Source of the DNA: an uncultured Clostridia bacterium
GTDB taxonomy: Bacteria; Bacillota; Clostridia; Christensenellales; Borkfalkiaceae
Assembly (NCBI GenBank): GCA_947632015.1
Contig: CANRNP010000014.1
Location: forward strand, 1 to 35,480
Reading direction: 5' to 3'
Length of the DNA stretch: 35,480 bases
Shown here: positions 1-8,919 of the stretch, piece by piece
Layout: every line of letters starts with the position of its first letter
Position numbering within the stretch: the stretch's first letter is position 1
Made by a program: the position numbers and the translations under genes
Notes under the pieces: model-generated
What the model was told of the DNA's origin: nothing
Seen by the model: only the letters and a program-made list of their open reading frames with translations
Databases searched by the model: none

Positions 1-242
1 CTGTTTTGGCGGCAGGTACCGCCAAAACCCCGTCGCGTTTGCCAACGCTCCTGTCGCGGTGCCCCTCACAGCCCGCAAGGCTGTTGAGAGAACGGCACCG
101 CGACACCCCCTCCTTGGAGGGGGCAAATATGTCACCCTGCCCCGCCCGCACGTTCTATGTTGTCGAAGGGCGGCACGAGGAGCAAAGCTCCGAAGTAGCG
201 GAGCGGAGCGAAGTCGAAGGGTCGCCGCAGTTTTAACGATTC
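1..242. repeat. Hairpin cluster and dispersed repeat downstream of fhs
   Basis: No gene is visible here. Three consecutive inverted repeats lie in the first 123 bases: 10-bp arms 3-12/19-28, 12-bp arms 52-63/94-105 (with an inner CAGCC/GGCTG stem), and 8-bp arms 106-113/116-123. From about 131 to 239 follows a sequence repeated in inverted orientation at 7321-7421 and differing mainly by a short indel. This is non-coding, foldable intergenic DNA; the hairpins could stop transcription leaving fhs, but none has a clean T-tract on the minus strand. Confidence 0.7.
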
Positions 243-1907
243 TCAGAACAGACCGGAAATGACGCCGTTCTCGTCTACGTCGATCTTCTCCGCGGCGGGA
301 ACTTTGGGAAGCCCCGGCATCGTTAAAATATTCCCCGTGAGCGCGACCACGAACCCCGCGCCCGCCGAAATTTTTACCTGCCGCACCGTCACCGTAAAGC
401 CCCGCGGCGCGCCGAGTTTTGCCGCGTCGTCCGAGAAAGAGTATTGCGTCTTTGCCATGCAGACGGGAGTGTTGCCGAAACCGAGCGCTTCGAGCCGCGC
501 GATCTCCTCCTCCGCTTCGGCAGTATAGGCAACGCCATTCCCGCCGTAAATTTTCGTGACGATCGCCTCGATCTTTTGCTTGATCGGAAGTTTTTCGTCG
601 TAGCAGAAGCGGAAATCGCTCTTCTCCTCACAGCACTTCACGACTTCGCGGGCGAGCGCTTCGCCCCCCTTGCCGCCCTCCGCCCACACGGTGGAGAGGC
701 AGACGTTTACGCCGAGCTCTTTGCAACGCTCGATGACGAGCGCGATCTCCGCGTCGGTATCGGTCGGGAAGCGGTTGACCGCCACGACCGCGGGTAGACC
801 GTACACGTTTTTGATGTTGGAAACGTGGCGCAAAAGGTTGGGAAGCCCCTCTGCAAGCGCTTCGAGATTTTCTGCGGCGAGCTCGGTCTTGGGAAGCCCG
901 CCGTGCATTTTGAGGGCGCGCACCGTAGCGACGATAACGACGGCGCTCGGTTTGAGCCCTGCAAAGCGGCACTTGATGTCGAGGAATTTTTCCGCGCCGA
1001 GATCGGCGCCGAAGCCCGCTTCCGTAACGACATAATCGCCGAGTTTCAAAGCCGTTTTGGTCGCCACAACGGAGTTGCAACCGTGCGCGATGTTGGCAAA
1101 GGGACCGCCGTGCACGAAGGCGGGCGTCCCTTCGAGGGTCTGCACGAGATTCGGCTTTAAGGCGTCTTTGAGGAGCGCGCACATTGCCCCCGCCGCTTTC
1201 AGATCCCCCGCCGTGACCGGTTTCCCGCTCCGCGAATAGCCCACGATCATGCGGGAGAGGCGGGCTTTGAGGTCGGAGAGCGAGGTCGCGAGGCAAAGGA
1301 TCGCCATGACCTCGGAAGCGACGGTGATGTCGTAACTGTCCTTCCGCGGCACGCCGTTCTTCTCGCCGCCGAGACCGTCCTCGATAAAGCGGAGCTGACG
1401 GTCATTCATGTCCACACAGCGGTGAAGGGTGATCTGTTCGGGGTCGATGTCGAGCTCATTCCCGCGGAAGATATGATTATCGAGCATGGCGCAGAGGAGA
1501 TTGTTCGCCGCGCCGATGGCGTGGAAGTCGCCCGTGAAGTGGAGATTGATGTCCTCCATCGGCACGACCTGCGCATAGCCGCCGCCCGCGGCTCCCCCCT
1601 TCACGCCGAATACGGGACCGAGAGAGGGCTCGCGGAGCGCCACAACGACGTTCTTCCCGATGCGGGAAAGACCGTCGGCAAGCCCGATGGTGGTGGTCGT
1701 CTTGCCCTCGCCCGCGGGGGTGGGGGTGATCGCGGTCACGAGAATGAGTTTCCCCGTTTTTCCCGCTCTTTCCATCACGCTCAGGGAGACTTTTGCCTTG
1801 TTCCTGCCGTAATATTCGATGTCGTCCTCCGAAAGTCCGACTTTCCCCGCAACGTCGCGGATGTGCAGGAGTTTCGCTTCCTGCGCGATTTCAATGTCCG
1901 TTTTCAC
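243..1907 (-). CDS. fhs: Formate--tetrahydrofolate ligase
   Basis: The enzyme makes 10-formyl-THF from formate, THF and ATP in the cytoplasm. It supplies the formyl donor used by PurN and the AICAR transformylase encoded upstream in the same cluster. The protein is 554 aa, the usual family length, with the nucleotide-binding loop [13 protein letters not shown] near residues 65-80 and the family segments [10 protein letters not shown] and [13 protein letters not shown]. The frame is open further upstream, but a GTG at 1907 preceded by AGGAGAT gives the normal N-terminus VKTDIEIAQ; the upstream extension is low-complexity repeat translation. It is last in the purine cluster, 395 bp downstream of purL. 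An alternative main role in acetogenic or one-carbon metabolism is possible, but the position favours purine supply. Confidence 0.96.
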   Translation of the reverse strand: MKTDIEIAQEAKLLHIRDVAGKVGLSEDDIEYYGRNKAKVSLSVMERAGKTGKLILVTAITPTPAGEGKTTTTIGLADGLSRIGKNVVVALREPSLGPVFGVKGGAAGGGYAQVVPMEDINLHFTGDFHAIGAANNLLCAMLDNHIFRGNELDIDPEQITLHRCVDMNDRQLRFIEDGLGGEKNGVPRKDSYDITVASEVMAILCLATSLSDLKARLSRMIVGYSRSGKPVTAGDLKAAGAMCALLKDALKPNLVQTLEGTPAFVHGGPFANIAHGCNSVVATKTALKLGDYVVTEAGFGADLGAEKFLDIKCRFAGLKPSAVVIVATVRALKMHGGLPKTELAAENLEALAEGLPNLLRHVSNIKNVYGLPAVVAVNRFPTDTDAEIALVIERCKELGVNVCLSTVWAEGGKGGEALAREVVKCCEEKSDFRFCYDEKLPIKQKIEAIVTKIYGGNGVAYTAEAEEEIARLEALGFGNTPVCMAKTQYSFSDDAAKLGAPRGFTVTVRQVKISAGAGFVVALTGNILTMPGLPKVPAAEKIDVDENGVISGLF

Positions 1908-2302
1908 TGTATTATCTCCTGTTAAGATTTTTATGGCTTTGATAAGTTTTCGTTTTTCGCCCGCGGTGAGCTCGGTTTTCTGCGAAGCAGGTGGTGGTTT
2001 CTTGGCGCCTCCTTTGAGGGGGAGCCAAGAGGGTGGTGGCGCGAGCAAAGAATCGTTCGAAACCCTAAATTTACTTGCCTTAGGCGGAATTCACTTCCGC
2101 CGTGGGCGACACAATTTGGCAAATCCTTTTGCCTTCTTGTCCGATGAAACGAACGAAAGGACAAAAAAGTTAAGGCAATACAGCACGTTTCCTCGAACGA
2201 TTATTTACGACGACACCCCTTCCGTCACGCGCTTCGCGCGTGACACCCACCCCTCAAGGGGTGGGCAAGGGGGAAGGCGCAAAGAATCGTTCGAAACAAA
2301 CT
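1908..2302. repeat. Folded repeat-rich spacer between purL and fhs
   Basis: No gene is visible in these 395 bases apart from the fhs RBS. The spacer is built of nested palindromes. A 10-bp sequence AATCGTTCGA at 2051-2060 recurs at 2286-2295, and its inverse is at 2193-2202. TTGCCTTA near 2074 is mirrored by TAAGGCAA near 2171. Compact hairpins include GGCGGAA/TTCCGCC near 2084-2102, GTCACGCGC/GCGCGTGAC near 2223-2243 and CCCACCCC/GGGGTGGG near 2246-2265. A copy of the repeat family also seen at 7599 and 11584 lies at 2110-2164. The third copy of the 10-mer ends only a few bases from the purL stop. Confidence 0.75.
2110..2164 (+). repeat. Dispersed hairpin repeat, copy 1
   Basis: The repeat starts with CACAATTTG, carries a hairpin (GGCAAA-tcc-TTTTGCC in this copy) and ends with a conserved stretch containing CCGATGAAACGAACGA. 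Copies 2 and 3 (7599-7654 and 11584-11640) keep the flanks, while the stem is GCCGC/GCGGC. Both arms of the stem have changed together, which suggests the fold rather than the bases is kept. Orientation is given arbitrarily as plus; it is opposite to the transcription of the pur genes. Confidence 0.7.
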
Positions 2303-5300
2303 TTACTTAAAATATCTTACCGCGCTCTCGAAGAGCTTCATGTCGTAATTCCCGATCACGTTTTGGTAGAGCCCGTTGCCCTTGCGTTCGGCATGCCCCA
2401 TCTTGCCGAATACCCTGCCGTCGGGCGAAAGGATCCCCTCCACCGCGCACGCGCTGCCGTTCGGGTTAAAGCGCACGTCCTGGGTGGGATTCCCTTTCAG
2501 ATCGACATACTGCGTCATGATCTGTCCCTTTGCGGCGAGCTCGCGGATGAGAGCGTCGCTCGCGACAAATTTCCCCTCACCGTGGGAGATAGGCACCGAT
2601 ATGACGTCCCCCACGTTCACCCCGGAGAGCCAGGGGGAATTGACGGAGGCGACGCGCACCTGTACGATGCGCGACTGGTGCCGACCGATCGTATTATAAG
2701 TGAGCGTGGGACAATTTTCGTCCGTATCCATGATCTTCCCGTAGGGCACGAGCCCAAGTTTTATGAGCGCCTGGAATCCGTTGCAGATCCCCCCCATCAG
2801 CCCCGAACGGCCGTTCAGAAGGGTTTCGATCTCCGCCTTCACCTCGGCGTTGCGGAAGAACGCCGTGATGAATTTGCCGGAGCCGTCCGGCTCGTCTCCG
2901 CCCGAAAAACCGCCCGGAATAAACACGATCTCGGTATATTTGCAAAGTTTTGCGAACTCCTCCACCGAGCGGGCAACTTCGTCCGCCGTGTTGTTGCGGA
3001 CGACAAAGACCGTCGCTTCGGCGCCCGCGTCCTCAAACGCCTTCGCCGTATCGTATTCGCAATTCGTGCCGGGGAAAACGGGAATGAGCACGCGCGGACG
3101 GGTATAACGCACGTCCGGCACCAGCAGGCTCCTCCGCTCATAGGAGAATTTAGGCGGCTTTTCCGCAGGGCACGGAATATTGCAGGGATAGACGGGTTCG
3201 AGCCGCTCTTCATAGACGCGCTGTAACGCATCGAGAGGGCACGTCTCCTTCCCGTAAGATATTTCGGGCAGTGCGGTCGTTTCGCCGAGCGGTTTCCCCA
3301 CCCGGCACGCGGCGTTGAGTTCGAGCACAAAGGCGCCGTAACGGTAGCCGAATATCGTTTCAAGGTCGCAATTTTTGTGATAGGAAAAGCCGATCCCGTT
3401 GCCCAAAGCGGCTTTGAGGACCCCTTCCGCGACGCCGCCGTAGACGGGCGTAAACGCGGAGCAGACCTTTCCTTCGCGCATAAGTTTTGTTACCGTATGG
3501 AAAGTTTCGAGCAAAGAAGCGGGCACGGGCAAGCCGTTTTCGTCGTATTCGGGCGTGAGCAGAACGACTTTATGCCCCGCCGCCTTAAATTCGGGCGAGA
3601 CAACTTCGGAAAGTTTCCCCGTCGTTACGGCAAAGGAGACGAGGGTGGGCGGGACGTCGATATGTTCGAAGGTACCGCTCATCGAGTCTTTTCCGCCGAT
3701 CGCGGCGACGCCAAGGTCGAGCTGTGCCTTGAATGCGCCGAGAAGGGCGGCGAGGGGCTGTCCCCAACGCTTGGGATCCTTTTGCGGCTTTAAGAAATAT
3801 TCCTGAAAACTGAGATACACGTCCTCGAAGCTCGCGCCGGTCGCGACGAGTTTCGAGAGGCTCTCCACCACCGCGAGATACGCGCCGTGGTAGGGGCTCT
3901 TTTCCATGATGTAAGGATTTCCGCCCCACGACATATACGAGACGGTTTGGGTATGTCCCTTTTCCAGCGAGACGAGGTGCACCATCGCCTGCGGAGGGGT
4001 CATCTGGTATTTTCCGCCGAAGGGCATGAGCACCGTGCCCGCGCCGATCGTCGAATCGAACCGCTCGGCGAGCCCGCGTTTTGAACACACGTTGAGGTCG
4101 CCCGCAAGTTCTCTATACCCTTCCGCAAAGGTTTCGGGCAGTTTTCTGCGGTAATCGCGGCACTTTTCGGGCGCGGCGGTAATATGTTTTTCGGCGCCGT
4201 TGCTGCCTAAAAATTCCCGCGAGACGTCTACGATCGTCTTGCCGTTCCAGCGCATTCTCAGGCGGGGCTCCTCCGTCACCTTTGCAACGACGGTCGCTTC
4301 AAGATTTTCCGCCCGCGCGAGCTCGATGAACCGTTCCGCCTTGTCCGCCTCGACGACGACCGCCATGCGCTCCTGCGATTCGGAGATGGCAAGCTCGGTG
4401 CCGTCGAGCCCGTCGTACTTCTTGGGCACGAGGTCGAGATCGATGTCGAGCCCGTCGGCAAGTTCGCCGATGGCGACGGAAACGCCGCCCGCCCCGAAGT
4501 CGTTACACCGTTTGATGAGGAGCATCGCCTCCCGGTTGCGGAAAAGACGTTGGAGCTTCCGCTCTTCGGGCGCGTTGCCCTTCTGCACTTCCGCGCCGCA
4601 ATGGGTGAGCGATTCGAGCGTGTGCGATTTGCTCGAACCCGTCGCGCCGCCGCAACCGTCCCTGCCCGTTCTGCCGCCGAGAAGGATCACCTTGTCGCCG
4701 GGAGCGGGCACCTCTCTGCGCACATTCTCCGCGGGGGTCGCCGCGATGACCGCGCCGATTTCGAGCCGCTTTGCAAGATAGCCTTCGTGATAGATCTCGT
4801 CTACCTGCCCCGTCGCAAGCCCGATCTGGTTGCCGTATGAGGAATAGCCCGCGGCGGCGGTCGTCACCAGCTTACGCTGGGGAAGTTTGCCCGGAAGGGT
4901 CTCAAAAACGGGTCTTGTGGGATCGCCCGCCCCCGTCACGCGCATGGCGGCGTAGACGTAACTCCTGCCGGAGAGCGGATCGCGGATCGCCCCGCCGATG
5001 CAGGTCGCGGCTCCCCCGAAGGGCTCGATCTCGGTGGGATGGTTGTGCGTTTCGTTTTTGAAGAGGAGCAAAAAGTCCTCTTCCTTGCCGTCCACATCGA
5101 CCTTGATCTTTACGGTACAGGCGTTGATCTCCTCGCTCTCGTCGAGTTTTTCGAGCAGTCCCCTCTTCTTCAAGACTTTCGCCGCGATCGTGCCGATGTC
5201 CATAAGATTTATGGGTTTTTTGCGGTCGGTCTCTTTGCGGGCGGCAAGATACTCCTCGTAGGCGCGCTGCAAGAGCCCGTCCTCGAAAACCACGTGATCG

Positions 5301-5989
5301 ATCGTCGTAAGGAAGGTGGTATGGCGGCAGTGATCGGACCAGTAGGTGTCGATCATGCGGATCTCGGTGAGCGTCGGGTCCCGCTTTTCCGCGGCGAAAT
5401 AATTTTGGCAGAAAAGGATGTCGTCGGCGTCCATCGCGAGCGCATAGCGCCCGATGAAATCTTCGAGACCGCGGCGGTCGAGCTTCAAAAAGCCGTGCAG
5501 CGTCTCCACTTCGGTGGGCACGGGGTGGGAAAGTTTGAGCGTCTCATTCAGCCCGAATCCCGCCTCACGGCTCTCCACGGGGTTTATGACATAATTTTTG
5601 ATGACGTTAAGCTCTTTTTGCGACACATCCCCGTAAACGGCATAGATCTTCGCCGTCCGCACGAGGGGGCGCTTGCCCTTCGAGATGAGCTGGATGCACT
5701 GCGCCGCGCTGTCTGCGCGCTGGTCGAACTGCCCCGGCAGATACTCCACGCAGAACGCCGAAGCGCCCGTGAGATCGACCGAATCGGAGGCGACGTCCAT
5801 CTGCGGCTCGGAAAATACCGACTTCACGGCGACGGCAAAGAGCTCCGGCGTGATGTCCTCCGCGTCGTAGCGGTTGATGACGCGGATCCTTTCGGCGTTC
5901 ACCCCCAAAAATTCGCGCACGTCGCTTAAAAGGGCTCTCGCCTCGTTGTCGAACCCCGCCTTTTTCTCCACAAAAATCCTGTAAACCAT
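2303..5989 (-). CDS. purL: Phosphoribosylformylglycinamidine synthase, single-chain
   Basis: This enzyme converts FGAR to FGAM using glutamine and ATP. At 1228 aa it is the large one-chain form, so PurS, PurL and PurQ functions are fused. An N-terminal PurS-like part is followed by the synthase core with SDHCRHTTF and two AIRS-type halves, and a class I glutaminase domain from about residue 965. The nucleophile is Cys1069 in GGICNGFQ, with His1136 and Glu1138 in SHGEGKF. The ATG at 5989 is preceded by AAGGAGGGAG. It lies 20 bp downstream of purD, so the two are certainly cotranscribed. No separate purS or purQ is seen, consistent with the fused form. All motifs look intact. Confidence 0.97.
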   Translation of the reverse strand: MVYRIFVEKKAGFDNEARALLSDVREFLGVNAERIRVINRYDAEDITPELFAVAVKSVFSEPQMDVASDSVDLTGASAFCVEYLPGQFDQRADSAAQCIQLISKGKRPLVRTAKIYAVYGDVSQKELNVIKNYVINPVESREAGFGLNETLKLSHPVPTEVETLHGFLKLDRRGLEDFIGRYALAMDADDILFCQNYFAAEKRDPTLTEIRMIDTYWSDHCRHTTFLTTIDHVVFEDGLLQRAYEEYLAARKETDRKKPINLMDIGTIAAKVLKKRGLLEKLDESEEINACTVKIKVDVDGKEEDFLLLFKNETHNHPTEIEPFGGAATCIGGAIRDPLSGRSYVYAAMRVTGAGDPTRPVFETLPGKLPQRKLVTTAAAGYSSYGNQIGLATGQVDEIYHEGYLAKRLEIGAVIAATPAENVRREVPAPGDKVILLGGRTGRDGCGGATGSSKSHTLESLTHCGAEVQKGNAPEERKLQRLFRNREAMLLIKRCNDFGAGGVSVAIGELADGLDIDLDLVPKKYDGLDGTELAISESQERMAVVVEADKAERFIELARAENLEATVVAKVTEEPRLRMRWNGKTIVDVSREFLGSNGAEKHITAAPEKCRDYRRKLPETFAEGYRELAGDLNVCSKRGLAERFDSTIGAGTVLMPFGGKYQMTPPQAMVHLVSLEKGHTQTVSYMSWGGNPYIMEKSPYHGAYLAVVESLSKLVATGASFEDVYLSFQEYFLKPQKDPKRWGQPLAALLGAFKAQLDLGVAAIGGKDSMSGTFEHIDVPPTLVSFAVTTGKLSEVVSPEFKAAGHKVVLLTPEYDENGLPVPASLLETFHTVTKLMREGKVCSAFTPVYGGVAEGVLKAALGNGIGFSYHKNCDLETIFGYRYGAFVLELNAACRVGKPLGETTALPEISYGKETCPLDALQRVYEERLEPVYPCNIPCPAEKPPKFSYERRSLLVPDVRYTRPRVLIPVFPGTNCEYDTAKAFEDAGAEATVFVVRNNTADEVARSVEEFAKLCKYTEIVFIPGGFSGGDEPDGSGKFITAFFRNAEVKAEIETLLNGRSGLMGGICNGFQALIKLGLVPYGKIMDTDENCPTLTYNTIGRHQSRIVQVRVASVNSPWLSGVNVGDVISVPISHGEGKFVASDALIRELAAKGQIMTQYVDLKGNPTQDVRFNPNGSACAVEGILSPDGRVFGKMGHAERKGNGLYQNVIGNYDMKLFESAVRYFK

Positions 5990-6009
5990 ACTCCCTCCTT
6001 CGGGAATTT

Positions 6010-7281
6010 TTAACCGTTGAGCGCGTCGAGCGCCCGCTTGCCGATGTCGCTGCGCTTATAGGCGTTTTCGAAATGGATCCTGCCGGCGAGGGCATAGGCT
6101 CTTTTAACCGCTTTTTCAAGCGTGGGAGCCGTTGCCACGGCGCCGAGCACCCTTCCGCCCGCCGTCAGCAGCCTGCCGCCGTCGAGTTTCGCGCCCGCGA
6201 CGTAGATCTCTTCGCCCTCCCCCGTTTCGGGAAGAGTGATCTCGTAGCCCGTCTGATATTTTTTTGGATAGCCTTCGGAAGCGAGCACCACACAGCAGGC
6301 AGAGCCTTGGGAAAACCGCACCATATCCGCCGTAAGCGTCCCCGCGCGGCAAGCCTGCATCACGGTGAGAAGATCGCTTTCTAGGAGCGGAAGCACCACC
6401 TGCGTTTCGGGATCGCCGAAGCGGCAGTTGTATTCGATCACTTTGGGTCCGTCTTTCGTGAGCATCAGCCCGAAGTAGAGGCACCCTTGGAAGGTCCTCC
6501 CCTCTCGGTTCATCGCCTCGATCGTCGGCAAAAAGATCGTTTTCATGCACACGTCTGCTATTTCCGGGGTATAATAAGGGTTGGGCGCGACCGTTCCCAT
6601 GCCGCCCGTATTGAGCCCTTCGTCGCCGTCGAGCGCGCGCTTATGATCCATTGAAGAGACCATCGGCACAACCGTCTTGCCGTCCGTAAAGGTCAGAACG
6701 GAGACTTCGGGGCCGCTCAGATATTCCTCCACGAGGACGCGGCTCCCGCTCTCGCCGAAAATTTTGGTTACCATCATATCCTCGACCGTCTTTTCCGCTT
6801 CCGCAAAATCGTTTACGATCACGGCGCCCTTGCCGAGGGCAAGTCCGTCCGCCTTGACGACGGCGGGATAGCCGCACGTTTTCAGATAGGCGAGCGCCGA
6901 GGCGGGATCGGTGAACGTGTGCGCCGCGGCGGTGGGGATATGGTACTTCTGCATGAGCTGTTTGGAAAAAACTTTGCTCCCCTCGATGATCGCGGCGTTC
7001 TTGCGCGGTCCGAAGCAGGGGATCCCAAGCGCTTCGAGCCTGTCCACAAGTCCGAGGCAGAGCGGATCGTCTGGCGTGACGACGGCAAAATCAGGTCTTT
7101 TTTCCGCGGCAAAGGAAACGATGCCCTCGACGTCGGTCGCTTTCACGGGGAAGCACTCGGCGTCCCGCGCGATGCCGCCGTTGCCCGGAAGGCACCAGAT
7201 CTTTCCAACCGTGCTGTTCTTTTTGAGACTTTTGATGACGGCGTGCTCTCTGCCTCCGCCGCCGATGACTAAAATATTCAT
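6010..7281 (-). CDS. purD: Phosphoribosylamine--glycine ligase (GAR synthetase)
   Basis: The enzyme joins phosphoribosylamine and glycine with ATP, step 2 of de novo purine synthesis. The 423-aa protein has the standard length and the N-terminal signature MNILVIGGGGREHAV. An ATP-grasp domain follows (residues about 100-320), including VKADGLALGKGAVI and the metal-binding region IEYNCRFGDPETQVVLPLL. The ATG at 7281 has only a weak GGTGAAG upstream. A 449-bp repeat-rich spacer separates it from the AICAR transformylase gene upstream, and purL follows 20 bp downstream. No disruption is seen. Confidence 0.97.
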   Translation of the reverse strand: MNILVIGGGGREHAVIKSLKKNSTVGKIWCLPGNGGIARDAECFPVKATDVEGIVSFAAEKRPDFAVVTPDDPLCLGLVDRLEALGIPCFGPRKNAAIIEGSKVFSKQLMQKYHIPTAAAHTFTDPASALAYLKTCGYPAVVKADGLALGKGAVIVNDFAEAEKTVEDMMVTKIFGESGSRVLVEEYLSGPEVSVLTFTDGKTVVPMVSSMDHKRALDGDEGLNTGGMGTVAPNPYYTPEIADVCMKTIFLPTIEAMNREGRTFQGCLYFGLMLTKDGPKVIEYNCRFGDPETQVVLPLLESDLLTVMQACRAGTLTADMVRFSQGSACCVVLASEGYPKKYQTGYEITLPETGEGEEIYVAGAKLDGGRLLTAGGRVLGAVATAPTLEKAVKRAYALAGRIHFENAYKRSDIGKRALDALNG

Positions 7282-7730
7282 AGCTTCACCATGTTTTTTG
7301 TTGTTTTATTGTGAGAGCGTTAACCCTGCGGAGACCCTTCGACTTCGCTTCGCTACTTCGGAGCTTTGCTCCTCGTGCCGCCCTTCGGCAACATAGAACG
7401 TGCGGGCGGGGCAGGGTGACGGATTAGAAGCGCACTTTCTAATTACGTCATTCCGAGCTTGTCGAGGAATCGCCTTAGCGTTAATAAAACTGCGGCGACC
7501 CTTCGACTTCGCTCAGGGTGACGGATTTGGAACAGAGGGGCGGGGCAGGGTGACGTTTTAGAACACTGCGCGAAGCAGGGTTTCCCTGCGGCAGCGCCCA
7601 CGATTTGCCGCATACTTGCGGCTTAGTGTTCGATGAAACGAACGAGAGGACAAGCAAGTTAAACCCGCGACAGCGCGTTTCCTCGCACAATTTTTTACGA
7701 ACAAAGTGAGCAAAAAATTGTGCGAAATGC
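7282..7730. repeat. Repeat mosaic between purH and purD
   Basis: These 449 bases hold no supportable gene. From one end to the other they contain: an inverted copy of the 131-239 repeat (7321-7421); a short REP-like palindromic string around 7444-7470 (TTCCGAGCTTGTCGAGGAA); another around 7498-7523 (CTTCGACTTCGCTCAGG); copy 2 of the dispersed hairpin repeat (7599-7654); and a strong hairpin with 14-bp arms TCGCACAATTTTTT / AAAAAATTGTGCGA around 7683-7726. Because purD lies downstream on the minus strand, any transcript from purE through fhs must cross all of this. Confidence 0.75.
7599..7654 (+). repeat. Dispersed hairpin repeat, copy 2
   Basis: Second copy of the family described at 2110. 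It starts CACGATTTG, has the stem GCCGC-atactt-GCGGC, then the conserved tail with CGATGAAACGAACGAGAGGACA. Downstream sequence also matches the copy 1 environment: GTTTCCTCG followed by a short A/T-rich block and TTTACGA appears in both. The repeated unit is therefore probably longer than the core I delimit here. Confidence 0.7.
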
Positions 7731-8915
7731 TTAGTGGTGGAAAAGCCTCAGCCCCGTGAACGCCATTACCATATTGTGTCTGTTCGCCGCCTCGATCACG
7801 ATGTCGTCGCGGATGGAGCCGCCCGGTTCGGCGACATATTCCACCCCGCTCATCGCCGCGCGGTCGATGTTATCGGCAAACGGGAAGAATGCGTCGCTTC
7901 CGAGCGAAACGCCCTTCACCGTTTTGAGATACGCCGTCTTCTCCTCGCGCGTGAACGGCGCGGGGCGCACGGCAAAGTTTTTCCTCCAAACGTCCTCCCC
8001 CGTGACCTCTTCGGGCGCGTCCGAAAGGTACAGATCGATGATGTTGTTCATCTCCGGTCTGCCGACGCCCTCGGCAAAGCGGAGGGAGAGCACCTTTTCG
8101 TGGCGGCGGAGGTGCCAAAGGTCCGCCTTTTGCGCGGCAAGCCGCGTGCAATGGATGCGGGACTGCTGACCCGCGCCGACGCCGATCGCCTGCCCGTCCG
8201 CCGCAAAGCAGACCGAATTGCTCTGCGTGTATTTGAGCGTGATGAGCGAAATGATGAGATCGACCGCCTTGTCCTCCGGCAAATTCCGGTTGACGGTAAC
8301 GATATTTTTGAGCAGATCCCTGTCGATCTTGGCTTGGTTGCGCCCCTGTTCAAAGGTGACGCCGAACACTTGCTTCCGCTCGATCTCGGCGGGAAGGAAA
8401 TTCGGGTCGATCTTTACGATGTTATACGCCCCTTTGCGCTTGGTTTTGAGGATCTGCAACGCCGCGGGGGAATAGGCGGGCGCGATGATGCCGTCGGAAA
8501 CTTCCCGCGCGATGATCTTTGCCGTCGTCTCGTCGCACTCGTCGGAGAGCGCGATCCAGTCGCCGAAAGAGGACATGCGGTCGGTCCCCCGCGCCCTCGC
8601 ATAAGCGCAGGCGAGCGGACTGTCGTCAAGCCCCTCCACGTCGTCCACAAAGCATGCCTTTTTCAGATCGGGGGGAAGGATCTTCCCGATCGCGGCGGAA
8701 GTCGGAGAGACGTGCTTGAAGCTCGTTGCCGCGGCATAACCCGTGTTTTCCTTGATCTCTTTCACAAGCTGCCACGAATTGAAGGCGTCTAAAAAATTGA
8801 TGTAGCCCGGTCGCCCGCTCAGAATTTCAACGGGGAGCTCGCTTCCGTCCGCCATAAAAATACGCGCGGGCTTTTGGTTGGGATTGCAACCGTATTTCAG
8901 CTCGAATTCCTTCAT
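7731..8915 (-). CDS. purH: AICAR formyltransferase (stand-alone PurH C-terminal domain)
   Basis: The enzyme transfers a formyl group from 10-formyl-THF to AICAR, giving FAICAR, the penultimate step to IMP. The protein is 394 aa and corresponds only to the transformylase half of bifunctional PurH; the inosinicase (MGS-like) half is missing. The catalytic Lys-His pair is visible as K67-H68 in SFKHVSPTSAA. It starts 4 bp after the end of the upstream purO gene, which supplies the missing cyclohydrolase activity. The GAGGTG Shine-Dalgarno overlaps the purO stop codon, suggesting translational coupling. Full length for this split form and intact. Confidence 0.95.
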   Translation of the reverse strand: MKEFELKYGCNPNQKPARIFMADGSELPVEILSGRPGYINFLDAFNSWQLVKEIKENTGYAAATSFKHVSPTSAAIGKILPPDLKKACFVDDVEGLDDSPLACAYARARGTDRMSSFGDWIALSDECDETTAKIIAREVSDGIIAPAYSPAALQILKTKRKGAYNIVKIDPNFLPAEIERKQVFGVTFEQGRNQAKIDRDLLKNIVTVNRNLPEDKAVDLIISLITLKYTQSNSVCFAADGQAIGVGAGQQSRIHCTRLAAQKADLWHLRRHEKVLSLRFAEGVGRPEMNNIIDLYLSDAPEEVTGEDVWRKNFAVRPAPFTREEKTAYLKTVKGVSLGSDAFFPFADNIDRAAMSGVEYVAEPGGSIRDDIVIEAANRHNMVMAFTGLRLFHH

Positions 8916-8919
8916 TTTT

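Noticed and set aside
1908-2048. N-terminal extension of formate-THF ligase
   Set aside because: It encodes low-complexity repeat sequence; the GTG at 1907 with a good RBS gives the family N-terminus.
7481-7690. 69-aa minus-strand ORF in the purH-purD spacer
   Set aside because: It translates copy 2 of the dispersed repeat and REP-like strings; no RBS or conserved domain.
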